A stretch of 64,000 nt of DNA from Pontibacter korlensis. Its GTDB lineage: Bacteria > Bacteroidota > Bacteroidia > Cytophagales > Hymenobacteraceae. The stretch lies in assembly GCF_000973725.1 (NCBI RefSeq), contig NZ_CP009621.1:806001-870000 (forward strand). Reading direction: 5' to 3'. The notes beneath the pieces were generated by a model. That model worked only from the letters and a program-made list of their open reading frames with translations, made no database searches and was not told the origin of the DNA. Below, in pieces: positions 52,491-63,486 of the stretch; position 1 is the stretch's first letter, and every line of letters starts with the position of its first letter. The translations under genes were made by a program, and so were the position numbers.

Positions 52491-53078
52491 TCATCCTCCA
52501 GAAATAATTTCATACTGGATGGGTTTAAAGGCATAATTGTTTGATTGCTCTGCAGAACATGCCGTCAGCCCAACTATCAAGTCCATTTCAGCCTCCAGCA
52601 ACACGTAATCACCGGCTTTACTTTGCGGTGGCTCTACGGAGAGTGTTCCGTCGGGTGCGAACTGCACATTCATAAAAATGTTGAAGGCTTTAGGAATATT
52701 ATCCGGGGCAATGTCAAATTTGCTTAGGTTGATGAGCAGGTTTTCGAAGCAACTGGGGTGGTAATCGGGGTTGTTATACATAATCTGAAAGGTCTCAGGA
52801 CTACAAGGGGCCAGTAAGAAATCGTTACGGCCGTTGGTGTCCTCCAGTATCTCCATCATTTTCCGGCTACGGTTGCTCCAGAGGTGGTGCCCTTTCGTGA
52901 TTAAAATAGTCTCCTCAAAGTCAAGTGTTTTGCCAGACGACAATTTCTCACGTGTGTCGTCTGCGTTAAACAGGACCATATCGCTTACCTGCTCACCCTA
53001 TGGGTCTATTACCTTCAGTTTGTCTCCTTTCCGGAGCTTGAAGGCCGCTCCGGTCTGTTTTGCTATCGTGTTAATCAT
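52491..53078 (-). pseudogene. DUF1989 (urea carboxylase-associated) protein gene with in-frame amber codon
   Basis: ATG 53076-53078 starts a frame reading AKQTGAAFKLRKGDKLKVIDP, then TAG at 52998-53000, then GEQVSDMVLFNADD and on to the end at 52491. DUF1989 proteins normally have Glu at the stop position (DPEGEQ-like), so one G-to-T change explains it. The downstream part keeps SKFDIAPDNIPKAFNIFMNV and C133-like conserved residues, without further lesions, so the mutation is recent or read through. The gene overlaps the GntA-like gene by 8 bp, an operon arrangement. A new start at ATG 52979 would give a truncated protein. Confidence 0.8.
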
Positions 53079-53817
53079 TATCTTTTCTTCTTTGATAATC
53101 AAATCCGGCAAGGAAAGGGCATTTCCAACTTTCATCTACCTGCCGGCCACTGTATTGAGGAGCTTCCAATCCCTCTCCGAAGTTACTCAACATAGGATTT
53201 ATGGAACCTTCGTAGGCAATTTCGCGCTCCCTAATTACCTTCTGCATGTTTTCGTAAATACTCTTCTCGCGCAGCTGTTCAAACTGGCGGTGCAGGTTAA
53301 AAGCCAAGGCCGTATGCTCAAATCTTCTGGCTTTGCGGCTTGCATTGGGGTGCAAGCCTACCACAAAAAAAGCTGTGCCATTATAGCTGAAGCTGAAATC
53401 GTTGTCATCAGGATTGTTGCTTACTGTTGGATCCCAAAGCTGCAAGTGTTTTTCACTGTCGTGCAATTTCTGGAGCTGTAACCATAGCTTTTCCTCAAAA
53501 TCGATTTCAGAAACTGCCTCGTCGGTGAACACGGCAATCAAGGTCATATATTCGCTCTCCGCAGATAGGGTTTCTGCAGTATAGCTTTTCAGGTCCTCTC
53601 CTAATTGGCGCGTAGTTTCGTCGGCACCCATACTACTATACACGCCTAAACGGTACTGATTTGAATTTATAGCGGCTTTGGCGCCTACACAAGGGTATTC
53701 AGTGTCGCTTATCTTTTCAACTATACTTGAATGAATTGCCCTGACCCGTTCATCCGGATAATCTTCCAATTCTTCGGGCAGAAAGTAACTTTGCTTTTTT
53801 ATATTGCTTGTAGCCAT
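53071..53817 (-). CDS. YqcI/YcgG family heme-dependent N-hydroxylase (GntA-like)
   Basis: 248 residues. Family signature YPCVGAKAAINSNQYRLGVYSSMG, then LWLQLQKLHDSEK and FFVVGLHPNASRKARRF, ending KVIREREIAYEGSINPMLSNFGEG. Members include GntA, which N-hydroxylates a guanidino substrate in guanitoxin biosynthesis. The pairing with a DUF1989 gene, overlapping by 8 bp, is a recurrent arrangement; a small-molecule guanidine or nitrogen pathway is likely, but the substrate is unknown. No further pathway genes lie beside it. Confidence 0.85.
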   Translation of the reverse strand: MATSNIKKQSYFLPEELEDYPDERVRAIHSSIVEKISDTEYPCVGAKAAINSNQYRLGVYSSMGADETTRQLGEDLKSYTAETLSAESEYMTLIAVFTDEAVSEIDFEEKLWLQLQKLHDSEKHLQLWDPTVSNNPDDNDFSFSYNGTAFFVVGLHPNASRKARRFEHTALAFNLHRQFEQLREKSIYENMQKVIREREIAYEGSINPMLSNFGEGLEAPQYSGRQVDESWKCPFLAGFDYQRRKDND

Positions 53818-54001
53818 TCCAGGATTTAGATTATTACTATCTGCTGGTCTTAATTTGCAGACAGTATGCCTCTATGTTACGGCAAAACAACGCATGCGGA
53901 TAAGTACTGGAGGTCTTCCAGGTAAGCATCTGTTGGAACTAGCTACATGATATACAAGGTTAGCTATACCTTTTGTCTTTGCTTGTACTTCATTAGCAGC
54001 C

Positions 54002-54063
54002 ATAAAGTATAAACAAGAAAGGCTGCCTGATCGCTCAGGCAGCCTTTCTTGTTTATACTTTAT
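54002..54063 (-). terminator. 29-bp perfect hairpin terminator of icd, built from the AAGTATA motif
   Basis: Arms 54002-54030 and 54035-54063 are perfectly complementary over 29 bp, loop TCGC. Each arm begins or ends with AAAGTATAAAC/GTTTATACTTT. It is 9 nt past the end of icd. This is the longest perfect terminator stem in the window. Confidence 0.85.
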
Positions 54064-54071
54064 ACTTCTGT

Positions 54072-56669
<2,598 letters not shown>

Positions 56670-58013
56670 ATGAGTACAATTTATACTTTCATAAGCATAC
56701 AGTTGCTGCGCTACCTGCTTGTCTTCTTCTTTGCCAGCAACGCCACACCTTCTACAGCGCAGTTCAAGATCATGACCTTGGGCAACTCCATTACGCAAGG
56801 TAACCTGGAGCACCCGGGGTACAGGTATAGGCTCTGGCAAAAGCTTGTAGATGCTGATGTGGATGTAGAGTTTGTGGGCTCGCATGATACTAATTTTGGA
56901 GGAGATCCTGCCGTTAAAAACATAGTGTACAAAGGCCGCACCTACACCAACCGTAACGAGGGCCACTGGGGCTGGAGTGCCGATGAAATATTAAACGGCA
57001 AAGCCGGAGAGGGCAACCTAGTCCGGTGGCTACAAACTTATACTCCTGATATTGCACTTATTCACCTGGGCACAAACGACATGTTCAGGCAATGTGGCGA
57101 TGGCAGCGACTGCTATGAGCAAACTATAGATGAGCTAAGGCAGGTGGTGCAACAGATAAGAGGAAAAAATCCAGCCGTAACAATTATACTGGCCCAGCTT
57201 ATACCTGCCTACAGCCAAAAAGTAGGGCCAGCTATAGCCGATAACATTGTGGAGTTGAACAAGCGGATTCCGGGCCTGGTGCAAGAGCTGAATACAGCAG
57301 CATCACCGGTGATACTGGTAGATCAGTATTCCGGCTTCGATGCAACAGAAGGAGTTGATACTTGGGATGGTGTACATCCTAACGCCAGTGGTGAGGAGAA
57401 AATGGCACAGAAGTGGTTTGATGCAATGAATCTGTTGGTCACACCCCAGCCGGTAGAACTTTCTTTCTTCAAAGCCAGCCTCTCTACAAATAATGATGTG
57501 CAGCTAGAGTGGCAAACGGCCTCTGAGACGAATAATGCTTACTTCGAGATACAGCGCTCCACCGATGGCAACGAGTTTTCACCACAAGGAAAAGTAGCAG
57601 GTGCTGGCACTACCGTTACCATGCAGCATTATACTTTTACAGATACCCTTACCCCATCAGGACTGCTTTACTACAGGTTAAAGCAAGTAGACACTGATAG
57701 CACCAGCACCTTTTCTAAGGTTGTGCAGGTAGAAGCTCCAAAACAGGAGCAGGCTTTACGTGTATACCCTACCAGCAGCAGAGGCCACAGTATAGCTCTA
57801 CACTTGCAGCACAAAAACACAACAGACGTGGCGAATGTGCATATCTACACCATCGACGGGAAACTGGTGCAAAAGGTAGAAAAGTTGAAAGGAAATAACG
57901 GGACTTATCGCACCCAGATAGCAACAAGTTTACTACAGGGAGCAGGTTTATACCTGGTGCGTGTAATGGCTGGTGATAAGCAATACTACTCTGAGTTTAT
58001 AGTAGAGCGATAA
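56670..58013 (+). CDS. SGNH/GDSL hydrolase with T9SS sorting domain
   Basis: 447 residues. Signal peptide (LLRYLLVFFFASNATPSTAQ). SGNH blocks: I MTLGNSITQGN with the nucleophile serine, III LIHLGTNDMF, V DGVHPNASGE with the Asp-His pair. Residues about 255-360 form a fibronectin-like region and the last 75 residues are a T9SS type A C-terminal domain (LRVYPTSSRGHSI, ending YYSEFIVER). Secreted esterase or acetylesterase acting on polysaccharides outside the cell. Its stop abuts the convergent PRT gene with no gap. Confidence 0.93.
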   Translation: MSTIYTFISIQLLRYLLVFFFASNATPSTAQFKIMTLGNSITQGNLEHPGYRYRLWQKLVDADVDVEFVGSHDTNFGGDPAVKNIVYKGRTYTNRNEGHWGWSADEILNGKAGEGNLVRWLQTYTPDIALIHLGTNDMFRQCGDGSDCYEQTIDELRQVVQQIRGKNPAVTIILAQLIPAYSQKVGPAIADNIVELNKRIPGLVQELNTAASPVILVDQYSGFDATEGVDTWDGVHPNASGEEKMAQKWFDAMNLLVTPQPVELSFFKASLSTNNDVQLEWQTASETNNAYFEIQRSTDGNEFSPQGKVAGAGTTVTMQHYTFTDTLTPSGLLYYRLKQVDTDSTSTFSKVVQVEAPKQEQALRVYPTSSRGHSIALHLQHKNTTDVANVHIYTIDGKLVQKVEKLKGNNGTYRTQIATSLLQGAGLYLVRVMAGDKQYYSEFIVER

Positions 58014-58649
58014 CTACAATGGCTCGTCCTGCTCCTGGAGTAGCTGAATCACCTCTTCATCGGTAGTTTGGGTAAACTCCTCATAAAACTGCCCTACGGC
58101 CTGGAAGAAGGGTGGCACAAGCAGACAGATGAACTCATCTACCAAGTTAGAGAAATACGCTGCGGCAGAAGGCGGCGCAACCGGCACAGCTACTACAATC
58201 TTTCGTGGTTGCTCTTTCTCTACCAGCTTAACCGTAGCCTCCAAGGTTTTGCCGGTGGCAATACCATCATCTACAATAATGGCAATGCGGTCCTGAAGCG
58301 GGATGTGCTGGCGGTCGCCCATAAAGAGCCTGTACTTTTGCTGTAAGTTTTGGCGGATGCGCTGCACCTCTTCCACAATATATTCCTCTGGCACCTCAGC
58401 CCGCTCATCCACCGTTACACTATCCATACTTACAGCCCCGATGGCAAACTCTTTATTTTGAGGGTGTCTTATTTTTTTGGAGAGTGTTACCTCCAGCGGC
58501 ATGCCCAGCTTTTTGGCAATAGGTGCCGCCACAGGCACCCCTCCTCTGGGTATGGCCAGCACTACCCCCTGCTGCCCTCTGTACTTATCTAGTCGCTCAG
58601 CCAGCAACTGAGCAGCCTGCGCTCGGTTATGTATAAGCTGCCCATTCAT
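58014..58649 (-). CDS. Phosphoribosyltransferase domain protein
   Basis: 211 residues. PRPP motif IAIIVDDGIATGKTLEATV and an N-terminal VVLAIPRGGVPVAAPIAKKLG; the family is a general PRTase type seen beside dienelactone hydrolases. Probably cytoplasmic; the base acceptor is unknown. It lies upstream of, or with, the hydrolase gene at 58702 (52 nt between, same strand), so the two may be one unit, as in other genomes. Confidence 0.88.
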   Translation of the reverse strand: MNGQLIHNRAQAAQLLAERLDKYRGQQGVVLAIPRGGVPVAAPIAKKLGMPLEVTLSKKIRHPQNKEFAIGAVSMDSVTVDERAEVPEEYIVEEVQRIRQNLQQKYRLFMGDRQHIPLQDRIAIIVDDGIATGKTLEATVKLVEKEQPRKIVVAVPVAPPSAAAYFSNLVDEFICLLVPPFFQAVGQFYEEFTQTTDEEVIQLLQEQDEPL

Positions 58650-58701
58650 TTTACTTCGGGTTTACGAACGTATCATCTGCCAATTCACATTACTCCAACC
58701 A

Positions 58702-59385
58702 CTAAGGCTGGCTCTGGCGTAACGGCTGCTGCTTGTTTGGCTTCACATACTTGCGGAACCAGTCGGTGGCAAGTTGAGCTGCCATCTCCAGTGCGCCTGG
58801 CTCTTCAAACAAGTGGGTGGCATCCGGTACAATTTCTACATCCTTTATACACTGCATGGCATTTTGTGCCTGTATATTCATTTCCAGCACCGTCTCATCT
58901 TTACCCCCCACTATCAGCAGGGTTGGCACCTGCAGATCGGGAAGCACTGTATCTGCCAGGTCAGGGCGGCCACCACGGCTTACTACTGCTTTTACAATAT
59001 CCGGGCCTTCAGCGGCGGCGGCTCCTATGGCAGAGGCAGCACCAGTGCTGGCACCAAAGTAGGCAATGTTGAAGTCCTGCGTACGAGGATCCTGCTGCAC
59101 CCAGTAAGTGGTTTCGATCAGGCGCTGGGTAAGCTTAGGTATATCGAAGCGGTTCTTGGTCTCCTTGTCCTCTTCTTCTGTCAGGAGGTCGAACAACAAA
59201 GTAGCGAAACCTGATCGCTGCAAGTGTTCTGCCACAAAGCGGTTTCTGGTGCTAAGGCGGCTACTTCCGCTGCCGTGCGAGAAAATAATGAGTCCGAATG
59301 CATTCTCGGGTATAGCCAAATCACCAATAAGCGAAACACCCTGCACATCTATGCGGACGCTTTCGTTGAAAGTGTAGTTTATCAT
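58702..59385 (-). CDS. Dienelactone hydrolase-like alpha/beta hydrolase
   Basis: 227 residues. FGLIIFSHGSGSSRLSTRNRFVAEHLQRSGFATLLFDLLTEEED gives the oxyanion and loop region; nucleophile elbow AYFGASTGAASAIGA with a serine; acid in LIVGGKDETVLE and histidine in DATHLFEEPGAL. No signal peptide. Commonly found beside a phosphoribosyltransferase gene (58014-58649) of the same kind; function of the pair unknown. Confidence 0.88.
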   Translation of the reverse strand: MINYTFNESVRIDVQGVSLIGDLAIPENAFGLIIFSHGSGSSRLSTRNRFVAEHLQRSGFATLLFDLLTEEEDKETKNRFDIPKLTQRLIETTYWVQQDPRTQDFNIAYFGASTGAASAIGAAAAEGPDIVKAVVSRGGRPDLADTVLPDLQVPTLLIVGGKDETVLEMNIQAQNAMQCIKDVEIVPDATHLFEEPGALEMAAQLATDWFRKYVKPNKQQPLRQSQP

Positions 59386-59517
59386 AGCTTGTTCGTATTG
59401 TTCAGTTCAGCTCTCTGGCTGCGTATTAAGAGTACGACCTGTTATTTTCAAAGTTCAGAAAGTATATATCTGAGAGCTGCCAACTGCGTATTTGTGTTTG
59501 TAGTAATACCTTAAATC

Positions 59518-60186
59518 ATGCGTAATATTCTATCTATACTTTTTCTGATTGCTGCTTGCTTTGCCTGTGGGATAGATGGCCGTAACAGCAACCTGGGCGA
59601 TGAGAGGATAAATTCGTTAGAGGCTGTGCAGGAGGAACCGCAACGTATGGGCCAGCCGGAAGAGCCAGACGCAGCCATGTTTGAAAAAGCATACCAGCAG
59701 TTTTTCAGCGCCTTACAAGCAGCCGATACAGCGGCACTGAACAATTTTATAGATGCTGCGCAAGGCTTCTGGCTGATAGAGCAACCTGGTGCCGTACCTG
59801 CTTATGCCCACTATGCAACAGTGCAGGAGGTAAAGTGGGAGTACCTGCAACAACCCTTTACAAGTATAAACCAGCAGGTAAAAGAATGCCAGCTACAGCA
59901 GCGCAAGGCTTTTCCTAAATTCGATTGTGCCGCTATGGATGGCGGAGCCTCAGGCTTTTCTGAAGACGGGTGCTTTTATACTTTCAATACTTCCAGCTTC
60001 AAAAATTCTGACATGTGGCAGTATGCCAGCCTAAGCGCACAGCAGGAGGAACAGGTACAAAAGCTACAGCAGCAGGTACAGGCAACCGTGCTGCACACGA
60101 ACTCTGCTTTTCGTTTCCATTTTGGCTACAACAAAGGTCGTTGGCAACTCTTATTCGCCGACCTTCGCGTACCCTGCAGCGCGTAA
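59518..60186 (+). CDS. Hypothetical lipoprotein
   Basis: 222 residues with a lipoprotein signal (FLIAACFACGIDG, cysteine near residue 17). A helical N-terminal part (MFEKAYQQFFSALQAADTAALNNFID) resembles the DUF4440-like helical start, followed by a mixed domain with four cysteines. No family recognised. Divergent from the hydrolase gene. Downstream lies a repeat-rich 150-bp gap. Confidence 0.7.
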   Translation: MRNILSILFLIAACFACGIDGRNSNLGDERINSLEAVQEEPQRMGQPEEPDAAMFEKAYQQFFSALQAADTAALNNFIDAAQGFWLIEQPGAVPAYAHYATVQEVKWEYLQQPFTSINQQVKECQLQQRKAFPKFDCAAMDGGASGFSEDGCFYTFNTSSFKNSDMWQYASLSAQQEEQVQKLQQQVQATVLHTNSAFRFHFGYNKGRWQLLFADLRVPCSA

Positions 60187-60333
60187 GTGGAGTTTGAAAG
60201 TTGGAGAGGTAAGAGTTAAAAAGTTAACGGTTTATATGGCTATCACCGTATTGATAGCAAACCACCTATATACACTCAACTTTGTAACCTTCTAACTTTC
60301 TAACCTCACAAATTTAAACTATCTAACTATACC
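60187..60333. repeat. Imperfect ~140-bp inverted repeat between lipoprotein and endonuclease V genes
   Basis: The left flank (GTTGGAGAGGTAAGAG, AAAGTTAACGG) and right flank (AACTTTGTAACC, AACTTTCTAACC) are roughly inverted copies of a degenerate AAGTTAGAAAGTTAG-like repeat. The centre holds GCTATCA (60239-60245) and TGATAGC (60252-60258), with outer GGTTT/AAACC at 60229-60233 and 60259-60263. Could be a small repeat element or hairpin. Confidence 0.45.
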
Positions 60334-61020
60334 ATGGCTTACTACAGACGCTTTGATGCACCTCCACCCGACCCTAAAGTGCTGCAAGAGCTAACTGAGC
60401 TGCAACGGCAAATGCAGGAGCGCATCATCATCCAGAAGCCGGACTTCAACCTGAAACTGATTGCAGGCTGTGACTCCTCTTTTATTGGAGAAGACACTAT
60501 TCTATCTGCTTTTATACTTCTGACCTACCCTGAGCTGGAAGTAGTGGAGAAAGTATGGCACTATGGGCCAGTGGAGCTGCCGTACATTCCCGGTTTTTTG
60601 GCCTTCCGCGAGGCACCTAACCTGCTTAAAGCATACGAAAAGCTACAGCAGAAGCCAGACATGATCATGGTGGATGGCCATGGCATTTCGCACCCGCGCC
60701 GCTTGGGTATTGCCACTCACCTGAGCCTGCACCTGAACAAACCCACCATGGGCGTTGCCAAGAAAGTACTGGTTGGCAAGTATACAGAACCTGCAGCCAC
60801 CAAAGGCTCTGTTTCTCCTTTGGTTTACAAGGATGAGGTTATAGCCAATGTGCTGCGGACAAAGGATAATATCAAGCCTGTTTTTGTTTCGCCTGGTCAC
60901 CTGATGGATTTGGAGTCGGCTACAGAGATTGCACTGAACTGTGCCACCAAGTATAAACTACCAGAGCCAACGCGACTGGCGGATCACTATGCGGCGGTGT
61001 TTAAAAAGGAGGTGAAATAA
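60334..61020 (+). CDS. nfi: Endonuclease V
   Basis: 228 residues. Cleaves DNA near deaminated bases, especially inosine. Catalytic residues D47 (GCDSSF), E93 (GFLAFREAPNLL) and D114 (MVDGHGISHPRRLGIATHLS), with PYIPGF and MGVAKKVL typical of the family. Complete. No operon partner; followed by an unrelated secreted protein gene. Confidence 0.95.
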   Translation: MAYYRRFDAPPPDPKVLQELTELQRQMQERIIIQKPDFNLKLIAGCDSSFIGEDTILSAFILLTYPELEVVEKVWHYGPVELPYIPGFLAFREAPNLLKAYEKLQQKPDMIMVDGHGISHPRRLGIATHLSLHLNKPTMGVAKKVLVGKYTEPAATKGSVSPLVYKDEVIANVLRTKDNIKPVFVSPGHLMDLESATEIALNCATKYKLPEPTRLADHYAAVFKKEVK

Positions 61021-61090
61021 AGTACCTTACTATTTACCGATCAGCAGGATAAATGTAGCTTTGCGGCCCATGTTATACAACCCAAGCTAT

Positions 61091-62071
61091 ATGAAACAAT
61101 TTTACCTTTTCCTCACTTTCCTACTCACCATTTGCACCACAAATTTACTGGCCCAGCAAGATTCTACTGTCTCATTTGTAGCCTATTGGCATAAGGGCGA
61201 AACGCAGAAGTACAAGGTTATTAAAAAGCGGCTGGAGCACCGCAATGGCAAAGAAACCAAAAACGAAACCTCCTCTTACCTTACAAGCTTTACTGTACTG
61301 GACTCTACCGCTACTTCTTACCTGGTTGAGTGGAAGTATGAAAACACGCTTTTCAACAGTGCCCCCGAACTGTCGGCACAGATGGAGTCTCTTGGCGAGA
61401 AGTACCGCTACCTGACCATCAAGTATAAAACAGATGAAATGGGTACTTACCAGGGAATAGAGAACTGGAAAGAAGTAAGCAAAATGATGAGCGACGTTTT
61501 TGACCTGGTTATCAAGAACACAGAGGTAGCCAAAAAGCGTGATTTTGAGAAGGCTATGAAGCCATTCAAGACAATGTACAGCTCAAAAGAGGGCATCGAA
61601 AGCCTAGTACTGAAAGAGCTACAGAGCTTCCATGGCCCTTATGGTGCCGCTTTTAGCTTGGTAGACACAGTTTATTATGAAGACATGCTCCCTAATCTGT
61701 TTGGGGGAGATCCTATTAAAGCAAACGCCTCTGTTTACTTTAAGCCAATTGATTATGAAAACGGCACCTGCACCTTTATCAACGAGCTAAACCCTGACTC
61801 GGAAGATACCCGCAGAATGATTACTGATATGTTTGGCAAAGTAATAGCCTCAACATCTTTTAAAAGTGCTGCCGAAATGGAGCAGAAGATGGAAGAGCTG
61901 CGCAAAACCTTTGCTGAAATGAAAATGGAAATCCGCGACTACAATACCTATACTTTCGATCTGGAAAACACCTGGCCAACGCTGGTAACCACCAAACGCA
62001 CTACCCTAATGGAGTCTCCGGGCGATGCAGGCTCCAGAGTAGACGAAGTGATTATCGAAAGAGTATATTAA
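61091..62071 (+). CDS. Hypothetical exported protein
   Basis: 326 residues from ATG 61091 (MKQFYLFLTFLLTICTTNLLAQQ, a signal peptide ending AQQ); the longer ORF begins at 61061 before the signal. The mature part has many short strands with Glu/Lys-rich sequence, no recognised family. An IS982 element was inserted exactly at its stop codon: the TAA at 62069-62071 is formed with the first base of the IS. Without the IS the frame would read TAC TAG, so the protein end (ERVY) is unchanged. The original terminator lies beyond the IS at 63127-63157. Confidence 0.8.
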   Translation: MKQFYLFLTFLLTICTTNLLAQQDSTVSFVAYWHKGETQKYKVIKKRLEHRNGKETKNETSSYLTSFTVLDSTATSYLVEWKYENTLFNSAPELSAQMESLGEKYRYLTIKYKTDEMGTYQGIENWKEVSKMMSDVFDLVIKNTEVAKKRDFEKAMKPFKTMYSSKEGIESLVLKELQSFHGPYGAAFSLVDTVYYEDMLPNLFGGDPIKANASVYFKPIDYENGTCTFINELNPDSEDTRRMITDMFGKVIASTSFKSAAEMEQKMEELRKTFAEMKMEIRDYNTYTFDLENTWPTLVTTKRTTLMESPGDAGSRVDEVIIERVY

Positions 62072-63096
62072 CGTGAACTCGGGAATTCACTAAGTAAAAA
62101 TCAGTATTTCGTATAAACAAGAAGGCTAAGGGGCAGGTAGAAATAACAGCCATTATTTCACCTAACTCCTTCGCCTTATGTACTTTATCATCGATACTAC
62201 CAAAGTCGTGGAAGTCTTCTGCGAAATTGATGATTTCTGCCTTCAGGTGAAGGAGTACCTTACTACCCATCCCTTACCCGAGGGACTCGCGCCGCGCCAC
62301 CCGGCAGGCCGCAAGCCCTCCCTTTCGGAAAGCGAGGTGCTCACCATCCTCGTCCTTTACCACTTGTCGGGCTTCAAGTGCTTTGAGTACTACTATGAGC
62401 GCCTGGTGCTGGGAGAGCTGAGAAGCTATTTCCCCCGGGCCGTCTCGTATACACACTTCTTGGAACTGGCCAGGCAGGCGCTGCTGCACGCTTTTCTGCT
62501 GGCCCACTACCGAGCAGGCCTCTGGCAAAGAAGCGACCATTACGACATCGACTCCAAGAAGCTGCCTGTCTGCGACAACCGCCGCATCCACTCCCACAGG
62601 GTCTTTGCCGACATGGCTAGCCGGGGCAAGGGATCCACCGGCTGGTTCTACGGCCTCAAGCTGCACCTGGTCACCAACGAGCACAGTCAGCTGGTGCGCT
62701 TCCTGATCACTCCGGCTAACGTGGCCGACAATAACCCGAAGGTGCTCAGCTTCCTGCTCTCCGGGCTCAAAGGCAAGTGTTATGGCGATAAAGGCTATCT
62801 CACTTCCCTTTTCGAGGAGCTGCTCGAAGAGGGCTTGCACCTGGTGACCAAAGTGCGGCGCAACATGAAAAACATGCTCCTTACGCTACAGGATAAGCTG
62901 AACCTGCTCAAGCGGGGCAGCATCGAGGCCGTCAATGATATTCTGATGAGGAGTCTGTGACATCGACCACATCCGCCACCGAAATCCTTTGAACGCCCTA
63001 GCCCAGATTCTCTCCGGCCTTACCGCATACACATCTCTGGACCAGACAAGTAGCTTTAAGCCGGCTAGAATATATGCCTAATTCCCGAGTTCACGT
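62071..63096 (+). mobile_element. IS982-like insertion sequence, frameshifted transposase
   Basis: Inverted repeats ACGTGAACTCGGGAATT (62071-62087) and AATTCCCGAGTTCACGT (63080-63096). Flanks TATATTA (62064-62070) and TATACTA (63097-63103) look like a 7-bp target duplication with one later change. Length 1026 bp. It differs from the element at 41707-42629 and is a separate insertion. Confidence 0.88.
62178..63081 (+). pseudogene. IS982 family transposase with frameshift
   Basis: The first frame (62178-62960) gives YHLSGFKCFEYYYERLVLGEL, the DDE-type HYDIDSKKLPVCDN and CYGDKGYLTSLFEELL, but stops after ILMRSL at 62958-62960. The +1 frame then continues CDIDHIRHRNPLNALAQILSG and ends with TAA at 63079-63081, the usual IS982 C-terminus with its H-x(3)-R region. 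The break lies near 62949-62957. Either a mutation inactivated it or translational frameshifting is needed. Confidence 0.85.
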
Positions 63097-63486
63097 TATA
63101 CTAGTCTTCACACCACTAATAATTACAAAGCCTCACGACTTAGAAACGTGAGGCTTTTTCTTTTTCCGCACAACCCTTTTATGAAACCTCCTCACCATAA
63201 ACCGATTTAGAAATAGCGCCTCCTCCTACAGCAACTAACTTGTGCATCTACAGCACTACTATAGGATCAGGCTATGATCAGGCACACCTACATTTCTCAA
63301 ACATCGTGTGAGGGGAAAACTAAACGCTGCAAAGCTTAGCTGTTTTGCTGCCATTATGGCTCATTATTCCAACACCAACTGCTATTATCATGACATATTT
63401 ACAGTTAAACCACCTAAAAGTACTACTGGCGTATCCTTTGTTATAAAGCTCGTAGAATTAAAACTAGGGAAAACAGGAGAAGAGAC
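63097..63486. other. Gap before clpB
   Basis: Contains the terminator at 63127-63157 and presumably the clpB promoter. No heat-shock operator (CIRCE) was recognised. Otherwise nothing. Confidence 0.4.
63127..63157 (+). terminator. Terminator of the 61091-62071 gene, displaced by the IS
   Basis: Arms AAAGCCTCACG (63127-63137) and CGTGAGGCTTT (63147-63157) pair perfectly, followed by TTCTTTTTCC. Before the IS insertion it would have been about 30 nt past the stop. Confidence 0.8.

Noticed and set aside
16441..53000. Amber codon reassignment, because two genes have TAG at a Glu position
   Set aside because: At least egtD and other genes end with TAG at the expected family end, and no suppressor tRNA is visible in the window; nonsense mutations are simpler.
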